From assembly GCA_945829225.1 (NCBI GenBank), contig CALZTY010000016.1, forward strand, positions 1 to 45,787: a DNA stretch of 45,787 nt, given 5' to 3'. Below, in pieces: positions 7,455-15,982 of this stretch. The position numbers and the translations under genes were made by a program. This stretch comes from an uncultured Bacteroidales bacterium. Its GTDB lineage: Bacteria; Bacteroidota; Bacteroidia; Bacteroidales; Muribaculaceae. The notes under the pieces were generated by a model. The model was not told the origin of the DNA, did not search any database, and was given only the letters and a program-made list of their open reading frames with translations. Numbering within the stretch: the stretch's first letter is position 1; each line of letters begins with the position of its first letter.

Positions 7455-8338
7455 AACTGATTATTAACCCTGTAGCCGCGTTGACTATGGCGGTTGCCTT
7501 GATGTGCGCCTCGTGCAACAAAGCCACTGCCGCCGACCCGGCACCCACAACAACTACCGACACAATGACCACAAACATCGACACCACAGGCACCAAGGTG
7601 CGCATCGAGACAAGTATGGGCACATTCACCGTGCTACTGTATAACGACACGCCCATCCACCGCGACAACTTCGTGAAACTCGCCTCGGAGGGCTACTACA
7701 ACGGCACGCTCTTCCACCGCGTCATCAACCAATTCATGGTACAAGCCGGCGACCCCGCCTCGAAGACCGCCCAGCCGGGACAAATGCTGGGCTCGGGCGA
7801 CCCGGGCTATACCCTTGAGGCAGAGATACGCTTCCCGCAGCGCTTTCACAAGCGATACACCCTGGCAGCCGCACGCACCGGCGACCAGGTGAACCCCGAG
7901 CGCCGCTCCTCGGGCTCTCAATTCTACGTAGTGACCGGCACCAAGGTGCCCGAGGCAGCACTCCCGCAACTCGAGGCTCGCATCAATAACAGCATGGCTC
8001 AGAGCATCTTCAACGGGCTCGCCCAGCAACACATGGACGAGATACGCGCCATGCAAGCCGCCGGCGACCAAGCCGGGCTCAAAGCCTTGCAGGACAAGTT
8101 GGTGGCAGAGACCGAGGCACAAATCGCCGCCAATCCCTTCACCCTCACCCCCGAGATGAAGAAAGCATATGCCGAGGTGGGTGGCGCACCCCACCTCGAC
8201 GGGCAGTACACCGTATTCGGCGAAGTCATTGAGGGCATGGAGGTTATCGACAACATCGAGAAGGTGGAGACCGACCGCAACGACCGCCCCACCACTGATA
8301 TCCGCATCATCAGCACCACCGTAATCCCCGCCAAGTGA
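7451..8338 (+). CDS. Cyclophilin-type peptidyl-prolyl isomerase, probable lipoprotein
   Basis: A 295-residue secreted prolyl isomerase. The N-terminus has a hydrophobic signal ending in MCASC, so it is probably a lipoprotein, although the residue at -3 is Cys rather than Leu. The cyclophilin domain starts near residue 50 (VRIETSMGTFTVLLYNDTP). It contains the catalytic-site FHRVINQFMVQAGDP and, after a charged stretch, SSGSQFYVV, and closes with TVFGEVIEGMEVID. About 60 residues rich in Gln, Ala and Glu are inserted between SSGSQFYVV and the final strand region, which makes it longer than a minimal cyclophilin; the same insert occurs in Bacteroidetes homologues as I recall them. It probably helps fold envelope proteins. 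It overlaps both neighbours. Confidence 0.9.
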   Translation: MKLIINPVAALTMAVALMCASCNKATAADPAPTTTTDTMTTNIDTTGTKVRIETSMGTFTVLLYNDTPIHRDNFVKLASEGYYNGTLFHRVINQFMVQAGDPASKTAQPGQMLGSGDPGYTLEAEIRFPQRFHKRYTLAAARTGDQVNPERRSSGSQFYVVTGTKVPEAALPQLEARINNSMAQSIFNGLAQQHMDEIRAMQAAGDQAGLKALQDKLVAETEAQIAANPFTLTPEMKKAYAEVGGAPHLDGQYTVFGEVIEGMEVIDNIEKVETDRNDRPTTDIRIISTTVIPAK

Positions 8339-9567
8339 TAGAAGTCACTCGTCACGTCCTCGACAACGGGCTGCGGGTGGTGGTCAACCACGACCCCGCC
8401 GTGTCGATGGCAGCCGTCAATATCCTATACAACACCGGTGCGCGCGACGAGAGTCGTGCGCTCACCGGTGTTGCGCATCTCTTTGAGCACCTGATGTTTG
8501 GGGGCTCGGTCAACGTGCCCGACTTCGATCTGGAACTCTCCGATGCCGGCGGCTCGTCAAATGCCTGGACCTCGTGCGACTTCACCAACTTTTACGACGT
8601 GCTTCCGGCGGTGAATATCGAGACGGCGCTCCACATCGAGAGCGACCGCATGCTGGCGCTCGCCTTTGACCCGCACAGCCTCGAGGTGCAGCGCGGGGTG
8701 GTCATCGAGGAATTCAAGCAGCAATGCCTCAACACGCCCTACGGTGACTTGATGCACCACTTGCGAGCCGCAGTCTACAGCCCCGAGCACCCCTACTCGT
8801 GGCCCGTCATCGGCTTGACTCCCGACCACATAGCCGCGGTAACCGACGAGGATGTCCGCCGCATATTTTACTCGCATTATGCGCCCAACAATGCCGTGCT
8901 GGCGATCTCGGGCAACATCGACCCGGAGCGGGCTATAACCCTGGTAGAGAAGTGGTTTGGCGACATACCGCGGCGCGAGATAGCCCCACGACAGTTGCCC
9001 GAGCCGGGGTTCCCGACCTCGCGCGTTGACCTCACCGCCCGGGGCAACGCGCCGGTGCCGTCGCTCGCCATCGCCATACCGATGGACCCCTATGGCACAC
9101 GCAATTACTTTGTCGCCGACTGCATCACCGACATCCTGTCGGCAGGCACGTGCAGCCGCATTTACCGCGACATGGTCGCCGGGGGCGACGGCACGGTGGT
9201 AGATGCCGACGCCTCCATCATCGGCTGCGAGCACCCTGGCATGCTGATGTTGTCGGCACGCCTGCGCGATGCCGCCGATGCCGATAGAGTGGCAGAGCGA
9301 TTACTCGCTCATATACAAGCACTTGCCGGTGACAATCCGGTCACTCAGCACGAATTGGAGCGCACACTCAACCGCTTCGAGTCGACCTTTGCCTTGGACA
9401 ATCTCGACATCTCCGCGCGAGCCTTCAACATAGCCCTCGCCGAGATGCATGGCGAGGATATCAACGACACCGTGCCACGGCAACGAAGCATCACAGCCGA
9501 TGACATCGCATCGACTGCGTCAATACTCGCCGACACTCCGGCAGTGGTGTTGCGCTATGTGCGTTGA
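8335..9567 (+). CDS. M16 family zinc peptidase (insulinase-like)
   Basis: A 410-residue peptidase of the pitrilysin/processing-peptidase family. The inverted zinc motif HLFEH (His48, Glu51, His52) is intact, and the third ligand is expected in GVVIEEFKQQ (Glu125/126), at the usual distance. NTPYGDL follows, as in active members. There is one M16 repeat pair of normal length and no signal peptide, so it is probably cytosolic or exported by an unseen route. The start is a GTG (8335) overlapping the TGA of the cyclophilin gene. The 3' end overlaps the convergent yggS gene by 13 bp. Confidence 0.92.
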   Translation: MIEVTRHVLDNGLRVVVNHDPAVSMAAVNILYNTGARDESRALTGVAHLFEHLMFGGSVNVPDFDLELSDAGGSSNAWTSCDFTNFYDVLPAVNIETALHIESDRMLALAFDPHSLEVQRGVVIEEFKQQCLNTPYGDLMHHLRAAVYSPEHPYSWPVIGLTPDHIAAVTDEDVRRIFYSHYAPNNAVLAISGNIDPERAITLVEKWFGDIPRREIAPRQLPEPGFPTSRVDLTARGNAPVPSLAIAIPMDPYGTRNYFVADCITDILSAGTCSRIYRDMVAGGDGTVVDADASIIGCEHPGMLMLSARLRDAADADRVAERLLAHIQALAGDNPVTQHELERTLNRFESTFALDNLDISARAFNIALAEMHGEDINDTVPRQRSITADDIASTASILADTPAVVLRYVR

Positions 9568-10220
9568 CCGAAAATGCGGCTCCCTACCCTCACCATAGTG
9601 GCTCCCGCCGCCACAGCGAGCAGATAGTCGTCGCTCATGCCCATCGACAGGGTGTCAAAGCCCGTCAAGTCGGGGCACATCTCCTTGACCTGATTAAATA
9701 CCGCGGCAATAGCGCGGAAGTCGGCACTGATGCGCTCGCGGTCGTCGGTGTGCGATGCCATGCCCATGATTCCGCAGATATGTACAGCCTTGAGCGAATG
9801 ATACTTGTGCTGAGCGAAGTAGTCAAGGACCTCCTGTGGGTCAAATCCCGTCTTGGTATCCTCGGCAGCCACGTGGACCTCAAAGAGCACGCGGGTGACC
9901 ACGCCACGGCGCTCCGACTCGGCATCGATAAGGTTCAAGAGGCGCTCGGAGTCGACGCTCTCGATGAGCGAGACGCGCCCCACCAGCGCCTTGACCTTAT
10001 TGGTCTGCACATGTCCGATGAAGTGCCAGCGGATATCCGCGGGCAATAGCGCCTGCTTGGCGAGCAGTTCCTGCACACGGCTCTCGCCGAAGACACGTTG
10101 CCCGGCGCGATAAGCCTCCATCAGAGCCTCGGCAGGGTGAAACTTGCTCACAGCCACCAAGGTCACCCGGTCGGGCAAGGAGTTGACGACCTCAGTCAAT
10201 GCTCGGGCTATCTCATCCAT
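9555..10220 (-). CDS. yggS: YggS/PLPBP family pyridoxal-phosphate homeostasis protein
   Basis: A 221-residue single-domain alanine-racemase-like TIM barrel that binds PLP without known catalysis and affects vitamin B6 and amino-acid balance. LVAVSKFHP carries the PLP lysine (Lys26 from the ATG). Also visible are FGESRVQEL, RWHFIGHVQTNK, the GIMGMAS loop and a C-terminal LSMGMSDDY with VRVGSRIFG, which binds the phosphate. Length is normal. The ATG at 10220 overlaps the DUF4494 stop as TGATG; a GTG at 10223 is an alternative start. AAGGAG lies only two bases before the ATG. Confidence 0.95.
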   Translation of the reverse strand: MDEIARALTEVVNSLPDRVTLVAVSKFHPAEALMEAYRAGQRVFGESRVQELLAKQALLPADIRWHFIGHVQTNKVKALVGRVSLIESVDSERLLNLIDAESERRGVVTRVLFEVHVAAEDTKTGFDPQEVLDYFAQHKYHSLKAVHICGIMGMASHTDDRERISADFRAIAAVFNQVKEMCPDLTGFDTLSMGMSDDYLLAVAAGATMVRVGSRIFGQRT

Positions 10221-10654
10221 CACTCCTTGACTTTCATGCGATAGACATCCATCAGCGGGGTCTCGGCGATGGATACAATCTCATAGTCGGCGGCGCTGCC
10301 CTTCATGTAAGCGAGGAAATTGTCATACGCCTCCTTGAAGCCGATTGCTTGGACCAAAATCTGAGTAATCGAGCGCTTCTCGGCGCCGGTCTTCTCGTCG
10401 ATCATGATGAAAGCCACCTTGACCAAATACCAACGGTCGCCGCCCTCGTTGAACGAAATCTCGGCGATGCGCGAGCGCTTGACGGCTGCGACATCAAATT
10501 CGCCGGAGATAAACGGGCGTTGCTCCTCGGTGATGCGCGCCTCAGCCTCGGTGAAGGTGAGGGCATCCACCAAGTAAGGCTCGGTAACCTTCTTCACCGA
10601 GCCGCCTTCTTGCATCTTATCGTATCTTACTTTACATTCAAACCAATTTGCCAT
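10220..10654 (-). CDS. DUF4494 protein
   Basis: A 144-residue cytosolic protein that I recognise as the Bacteroidetes-restricted DUF4494 family, of unknown function. It begins MANWFECKVRYDKMQEGG and contains YLVDALTFTEAEARI and WYLVKVAFIMIDEKTG, consistent with a compact alpha/beta fold. A longer open frame runs upstream to 10741, but the extra residues are unlike the family and pass through the -7 box at 10708-10715, so I use the ATG at 10654. It is coupled to yggS by a one-base overlap, and the pairing suggests co-expression. Confidence 0.85.
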   Translation of the reverse strand: MANWFECKVRYDKMQEGGSVKKVTEPYLVDALTFTEAEARITEEQRPFISGEFDVAAVKRSRIAEISFNEGGDRWYLVKVAFIMIDEKTGAEKRSITQILVQAIGFKEAYDNFLAYMKGSAADYEIVSIAETPLMDVYRMKVKE

Positions 10655-10707
10655 GTTTCTTGTATTATATATAATAATGTGTATCAACTTTGCCCCGTGG
10701 AGCAATG

Positions 10708-10715
10708 CAAAGGTA
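10708..10715 (-). promoter_or_regulatory. -7 box for the DUF4494-yggS operon
   Basis: The minus strand reads TACCTTTG, a perfect -7 box about 55 nt before the DUF4494 start. I find no TTTG at the expected -33 position. Confidence 0.55.
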
Positions 10716-10915
10716 CAAATTTTCCATAATTCGGCAATCATTTAGTCGAAAAAATAACAATCGGGCGAAATTTATGCTGAAAAACATAATTTTAGAAAAT
10801 ATTCAGTTTACTACTTGACAATCAATATATTAAACACCGAAAAGTGGCAAAAATGCCATAAAAATCGTAAAAAAATTGCCGTTTTAAATGTTAAAATCGA
10901 ATTTTTTTGACTATT

Positions 10916-10950
10916 TTATGCTAAAATTAATTGGAAAGTGATTAACTTTG
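10916..10950 (+). promoter_or_regulatory. SusC operon promoter
   Basis: TAACTTTG (10943-10950) is a perfect -7 box. A TTTG at 10916-10919 is the best -33 candidate, 23 nt upstream and slightly long. The predicted leader to the SusC ATG is about 95 nt and contains the hairpin at 10965-10982. Confidence 0.65.
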
Positions 10951-10964
10951 CAAAAACTTATCCG

Positions 10965-10982
10965 GTCATCCGGAGGGATGAC
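10965..10982 (+). other. Leader hairpin of the SusC transcript
   Basis: GTCATCC (10965-10971) pairs with GGATGAC (10976-10982) around a 4-nt GGAG loop, about 15 nt after the predicted transcription start. It could stabilise the 5' end of a strongly expressed mRNA. I do not recognise it as a known element. Confidence 0.5.
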
Positions 10983-11051
10983 TGTGCTTCAAAAACTCGC
11001 AAAGAAACAAAAACAAACATTTAATAATTTTATGTCTAACTTATTCTTAGT

Positions 11052-14000
11052 ATGAAAAAGCTGTTTTTATTACTTGTGGCATTACTCGCCATTGGCTTGT
11101 GCGCATCAGCTCAGACGCGTACAGTCAAGGGTACAGTAGTTGATGCCGCTACTGCAGAGCCCCTGATCGGCGCTTCAGTTACAGCTGCAGGTAGCACTAT
11201 GGGTGTCACCACCGACCTCGACGGTGACTTTACCATTGTTGTACCCACATCTGTGAGCCAGCTGACAATCTCTTACGTGGGCTATCAGACACAGAAAGTG
11301 ACAATCGGCGAAGGCAAACTCATGGTGCAGATGCACGCTGAGCAGAACGTCCTCGACGAAGTCATCGCAGTTGCTTACGGTACCTCCAAGCGCTCGGAGT
11401 ACACCGGCTCGGCAGCCGTAGTGAAAGCCGACCAACTCGAAGACGTGATGGTATCTACCGCCACCAACGCTCTCAGCGGTCGTGCTTCAGGCGTACAGAT
11501 CATCAGCTCCAACGGTCAGCCCGGTGAGCAACCCTCCGTGCTGATTCGTGGTGTCGGCTCTATCAACGCTTCTACCTCACCTCTCTACGTTGTTGACGGT
11601 GTTCCCTACAGCGGTGACCTCTCGGGTATCGCTACCAACGACATCGAGTCAATGACCGTACTGAAGGATGCCGCTTCCACCGCCCTCTACGGTGCTCGTG
11701 GTGCCAACGGTGTCATCCTCATCACCACCAAGCGTGGTAAGGAAGGCAACGCTCGCGTGACCTTCGACGCTCGCTGGGGTGTTAACGAACGCGCTATCCC
11801 CAACTACGACGTAGTGACCGACTCTCGCCAATACATCGAGCAAGTATACCAATCGTTGTATATGACCTCATTGATGACCGGTGCCAACGCCGGCAACACC
11901 GACGCTGCTCGTCAGTATGCATTGAACAACCTGTGGTCGTCAATCGGCTATCAGACATGGACCGCACCCGCCGGTGAGTCGATCATCGGTGCCGACGGCC
12001 ATTTCAACCCCAATGCTACTCCCGGTTACTACAACGAGGCTGCAGGTTTCTACTACCTCGCCGACGACTGGTCGAAGCTCCAGCTCCGCAACGGTCTCCG
12101 TCAAGAGTACACCCTCTCTGTTTCGGGTGGTACTGATAAGTTCACCTACTATCTCTCGGGTGCTTACCTGGGCGACGAAGGTATCATCACCGGCTCGCAC
12201 TTCCAGCGTCTCGCTACCCGTGCATCGGTTGACTACCAAGCCAAGCCTTGGTTGAAGATTGGTACCAACCTCTCTTACACCTATGTTAACTCGGGCTATC
12301 CCGACGAGCAGACTTCATCGGGCTCGAACGGCAACGCCTTCCGTACAGCCAACGAGTGCGCACCCGTATATCCTATGTACGTGCGTGACGCCAACGGCAA
12401 CATCGTTTACAACAAGGAATACAACCGTCCTATCTATGACTACGGCGACGGCATGGCAGGAGCAGTCCGCGCCTATGCACCTATGTCCAACCCGACCGGT
12501 GACCTCGCATACAACCTCGAGGAGAACCTCATGGACATTCTTGATGCCAAGGCTTACGCCATCCTCACCCCTCTGAAGGGTCTTACCATCAATGGCAACA
12601 TCGGTTACTTTCTTGACAACACCCGCAACCACATGATTGCTAACCCCCTCTACGGTCAGTCGGCATCATACAACGGTCAGGCTCTACAGTCTCAGAGCCG
12701 TCTGCGCACTATCAACTCGCAGTTAATCGGCGAATACCAGCGCACCTTCAACGAGGTACACAACGCATCGGTAATGGTCGGTTACGAGAGCTTCTCGCAG
12801 AACAGCGAATCGGTTGAAGCCATCGGTAACAACCTCTACAACCCCGGTCAGTGGGCAGTAAACAACACCATCGACCAACGTCGTGGTTACGGTGCTGCCG
12901 GCGAGTACAGCACTCGCGGCTGGATCGGTCGTCTCAAATACAACTATGCCGAGAAGTACTTCTTCCAGGCATCGTTCCGTCGTGACGCTTCTTCACGTTT
13001 CCATCCCGACAAGCGTTGGGGTTCATTCTGGTCGGCAAGTGCCGCATGGGAAGTCGCCAAGGAGAAATTCATGCAAGACTTTGAGAACGTTGATATGTTG
13101 AAGGTTAAGTTCTCGTTCGGTCAGAACGGTAACGACAACGTCGGCAACTACTACGCTTACCTCGACCAGTACAACCTCACCGGTGAGAACGGCGTGTTCA
13201 ACGACGCTCAACTCGTATACAAAGGCAACCCCGACCTCACTTGGGAGACCTCGACCAACATCAATGCCGGTGTAGACTTCTCGTTCTTCAAGGGCCGCAT
13301 CTCCGGTACCGCCGAGTACTATCAGCGCACCGTGAGCGACATGCTCTTCAACATTCCCGTTGCTCCGTCGTTGGGTTACAGCTCGATTCCTATGAACGTA
13401 GGTAAGATCCGCAACAACGGCTTCGAAATCGACGCTAACTTCAACGTCCTCAACCTCCGCGACGTACAAGTTGACGTATTTGCCAACTTGACTATCCCCA
13501 CCTCCAAGGTGCTCGAGCTCTCGCCCGATATCCTCGACGGCGACGGCAACTGGTTCCCCACCTCCAGCCGTATCTTCTACGAGGGTGGCGCTCTCTACAA
13601 CATGTACCTCGTACAATATGCAGGTGTTGATCCCGAGACCGGTAAGGCTCTCTACTGGGCTCGCGAGCCGCTCCTGGACGCCGATGGCAACCAAGTGGTT
13701 GAGAACGGTATCTCACGCTGGTCCGACGAAGAATACAAGACCGACGTATGGACCAACGCTTACTACTCAAATCGTAAGGAAACCGGCAACATCATGCCTA
13801 AGGGTTACGGTGGCTTCGGTGTGAACGTCCAGGCTTACGGCTTCGACGCTTCTGTAACCTTCGCTTACCAATTCGGTGGCAAGATCTACGATAACAGCTA
13901 CTCGTCATTCATGCACGGCTTCAACACCTCGAGCATCGGTACCAACATCCACAAGGACCTGCTCAACGCATGGACTCCCACCAACACCAACACCGATGTA

Positions 14001-14285
14001 CCTCGTCTGAGCAACTCCGACCAGTACACTCGCTCGCTCTCAACCCGCTTCCTCACCTCGAGCAACTATCTGTCGCTCAACAATATCACTGTGGGTTACA
14101 CACTTCCCGAGAGCATCACCAAGAAGGCATATCTCCATGGCGTTCGCATCTACTTCGCTGCTGAGAACGTTGCTTTGTGGAGCAAACGCAAGGGTCTTGA
14201 CCCCCGCCAGGGCTACACAGCATCGTCCAACTCTACCTACTCGCCTATCCGCAACTTCTCGGGCGGTATCCGCTTCTCATTCTAA
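11052..14285 (+). CDS. SusC/RagA-family TonB-dependent outer-membrane transporter
   Basis: A 1077-residue outer-membrane importer. It has a signal peptide (1-20, ending CASAQ) and a carboxypeptidase-regulatory-like domain (about 24-100, VKGTVVDAATAEPLIGASV). A TonB-box-like DEVIAVAYG (102-110) precedes the plug (about 105-228, with PSVLIRGVGSINAS, PLYVVDGVPYSG and ALYGARGANGVILITTKRG). The 22-strand barrel fills the rest and ends in GGIRFSF with the C-terminal Phe expected for barrel assembly. With SusD next door it forms a lidded uptake complex for a glycan, peptide or other large nutrient. No glycoside hydrolase, sulfatase or sigma/anti-sigma pair is near, so the cargo cannot be named. Codons are GGT/GCT/CGT-rich, unlike the flanking GGC/GCC/CGC-rich genes, which suggests strong expression. 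Confidence 0.96.
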   Translation: MKKLFLLLVALLAIGLCASAQTRTVKGTVVDAATAEPLIGASVTAAGSTMGVTTDLDGDFTIVVPTSVSQLTISYVGYQTQKVTIGEGKLMVQMHAEQNVLDEVIAVAYGTSKRSEYTGSAAVVKADQLEDVMVSTATNALSGRASGVQIISSNGQPGEQPSVLIRGVGSINASTSPLYVVDGVPYSGDLSGIATNDIESMTVLKDAASTALYGARGANGVILITTKRGKEGNARVTFDARWGVNERAIPNYDVVTDSRQYIEQVYQSLYMTSLMTGANAGNTDAARQYALNNLWSSIGYQTWTAPAGESIIGADGHFNPNATPGYYNEAAGFYYLADDWSKLQLRNGLRQEYTLSVSGGTDKFTYYLSGAYLGDEGIITGSHFQRLATRASVDYQAKPWLKIGTNLSYTYVNSGYPDEQTSSGSNGNAFRTANECAPVYPMYVRDANGNIVYNKEYNRPIYDYGDGMAGAVRAYAPMSNPTGDLAYNLEENLMDILDAKAYAILTPLKGLTINGNIGYFLDNTRNHMIANPLYGQSASYNGQALQSQSRLRTINSQLIGEYQRTFNEVHNASVMVGYESFSQNSESVEAIGNNLYNPGQWAVNNTIDQRRGYGAAGEYSTRGWIGRLKYNYAEKYFFQASFRRDASSRFHPDKRWGSFWSASAAWEVAKEKFMQDFENVDMLKVKFSFGQNGNDNVGNYYAYLDQYNLTGENGVFNDAQLVYKGNPDLTWETSTNINAGVDFSFFKGRISGTAEYYQRTVSDMLFNIPVAPSLGYSSIPMNVGKIRNNGFEIDANFNVLNLRDVQVDVFANLTIPTSKVLELSPDILDGDGNWFPTSSRIFYEGGALYNMYLVQYAGVDPETGKALYWAREPLLDADGNQVVENGISRWSDEEYKTDVWTNAYYSNRKETGNIMPKGYGGFGVNVQAYGFDASVTFAYQFGGKIYDNSYSSFMHGFNTSSIGTNIHKDLLNAWTPTNTNTDVPRLSNSDQYTRSLSTRFLTSSNYLSLNNITVGYTLPESITKKAYLHGVRIYFAAENVALWSKRKGLDPRQGYTASSNSTYSPIRNFSGGIRFSF

Positions 14286-14317
14286 TCTGTTAATACCGAC
14301 TTAATAGAATATACATT

Positions 14318-15940
14318 ATGAAAAAGTATAATAAAATAATGAGCATCGTGTTGGCGGGTGCACTCCTGGCAGGTTGTAACGACCTTGACACAGAGCCCGC
14401 AGGCAACACCGTAACCTCCGACCAGAAGTCAGACGTTGTGGCAGTTGACCCCGGCAAGGCTACTGCTGCCGTGAGCGGTCTTACCGGTATGCTCGATGCC
14501 GCTTTCACTTACAGTTCCGACGGGCACTACGATTTCGGTCACCCCGCATTGCTCCTGATGTTTGACATGCGTGGTGCCGATATGTACTCGATATACTCGG
14601 GTTACAACTGGTTCATCTCACAGCAGGAAATGTCTGAAGGTCTTCCCACCTCGGTTACTCCCGGTATATGCTGGACCTACAACTACAACGTAATCCGCGC
14701 AGCCAACAGCCTCCTCGCTACCATCCGTCCCAACCTCGACATGGAGGCTACCGACGAGACAAGTTTGCAGACCAAGTACTACTTTGCACAAGGCTCTGCC
14801 TTCCGTGCCTACTCCTACTTCTCTTTGGTACAGGCCTACCAATTCACCTATGCCAACAATCCCGGCGCTCTTGCAGTTCCTATCCTCACCGATGAGAACG
14901 AGAACGAAGTAGCCGCAAATGGTGCACCTCGTGCAACCGTGCAAGAGGTATATGACCTGATTATGTCTGATCTCAACACAGCCATCGCCTGCATGGAAGG
15001 CAACCCCGTGACCGGTGCCGACCTCGTATCAGCCAAGGCCAACCGTTTCATCAGCCTCGCCGCAGCCTACGGTCTCCGCGCTCGCGCCAACCTGGTAATG
15101 AACAAGTGGTCTGAAGCCGCTGCCGATGCACAGGCAGCCATCAGCAACTTCAGCGGCAGCCCGCTGTCGCTCGCCGAGGCTGCACAACCCGGTTTCAACA
15201 GCCTCAACGCCAAGAACTGGATCTGGGGTGTCAATGTCAACGAGACCGACCGCTGTGTCACCACAGGTATCGTGAACTTCCCCAGCCACATGGGTACCTT
15301 CTCATACGGCTACGCATCGGCTGTAGGTGCTTGGAAGTGGATCAACGCCAAACTCTACGAGAGCATCAGCACCTCCGACGTCCGCAAGGGTTGGTGGCTC
15401 GACGAGAACGGCACATCTGCCAACCTCTCGGCTGAGCAACAGGCCTACTGTACCGCTCTCAACGTTCCTGCCCTCGTACAAGTGAAATTCGCTCCCTACA
15501 ACGGCGCTGTTGACACTGACCTCAACGCTTCGGATATCCCCTTAATGCGTGTTGAGGAAATGTACCTCATCCTCGCCGAGGCTCAGGGTATGCAGAGCGC
15601 TGCTCAAGGTGCTAAGACCCTCACCGACTTTGTCAGCACATATCGTGACCCCTACTACACCTGCACCGCAACAACCTCACAAGACTTGCAAAACGAGGTA
15701 TGGCGTCAGCGTCGTATCGAACTCTGGGGTGAAGGTCTCAGCTACTTCGACCTTCTCCGTCTCAACAAGGGCGTTGACCGTCGTGGTGGTGGCTGGCCTG
15801 CTGAAACAATCTACAACATTGCGGCTAACGACCCCATCTTGATTCTGCCCATCCCCGAGGATGAAATCACCGGCAACAAGCAGGTTTCCGCTGCCGACAA
15901 CACCAATGGCGGTAGCATTCCTACCCCCGTGGCAGAATAA
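14318..15940 (+). CDS. SusD/RagB-family nutrient-binding outer-membrane lipoprotein
   Basis: A 540-residue surface lipoprotein. The signal ends in LLAGC, with Cys20 as the lipidated residue followed by NDLDTEP, an acidic stretch consistent with surface export. The helical SusD core is recognisable from motifs such as NVIRAANSLL, QGSAFRAYSYFSLVQAY, PRATVQEVYDLIMSDL and, near the end, RRIELWGEGLSYFDLLRLNKGVDRR, followed by a C-terminal LPIPEDEI region. It sits 32 nt after the SusC gene, shares its codon bias and forms the lid of the transporter. Confidence 0.95.
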   Translation: MKKYNKIMSIVLAGALLAGCNDLDTEPAGNTVTSDQKSDVVAVDPGKATAAVSGLTGMLDAAFTYSSDGHYDFGHPALLLMFDMRGADMYSIYSGYNWFISQQEMSEGLPTSVTPGICWTYNYNVIRAANSLLATIRPNLDMEATDETSLQTKYYFAQGSAFRAYSYFSLVQAYQFTYANNPGALAVPILTDENENEVAANGAPRATVQEVYDLIMSDLNTAIACMEGNPVTGADLVSAKANRFISLAAAYGLRARANLVMNKWSEAAADAQAAISNFSGSPLSLAEAAQPGFNSLNAKNWIWGVNVNETDRCVTTGIVNFPSHMGTFSYGYASAVGAWKWINAKLYESISTSDVRKGWWLDENGTSANLSAEQQAYCTALNVPALVQVKFAPYNGAVDTDLNASDIPLMRVEEMYLILAEAQGMQSAAQGAKTLTDFVSTYRDPYYTCTATTSQDLQNEVWRQRRIELWGEGLSYFDLLRLNKGVDRRGGGWPAETIYNIAANDPILILPIPEDEITGNKQVSAADNTNGGSIPTPVAE

Positions 15941-15982
15941 TACGCCTCACTTTTTTGATTAATCTTTTATAAATCAAGAATT

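Larger units (their letters stand above)
10655..11051. other. AT-rich divergent intergenic region
   Basis: A 397-nt stretch between the leftward DUF4494 gene and the rightward SusC operon. It holds the DUF4494 -7 box, the SusC promoter and leader hairpin, and a small inverted repeat TGGCA-AAAA-TGCCA (10845-10858) that could be an operator. I see no small gene and no riboswitch pattern that I recognise. Confidence 0.6.

Noticed and set aside
10655..10741. N-terminal extension of the DUF4494 protein to 10741
   Set aside because: The added residues pass through a -7 promoter box and do not match the family start MANWFECKVRYD.
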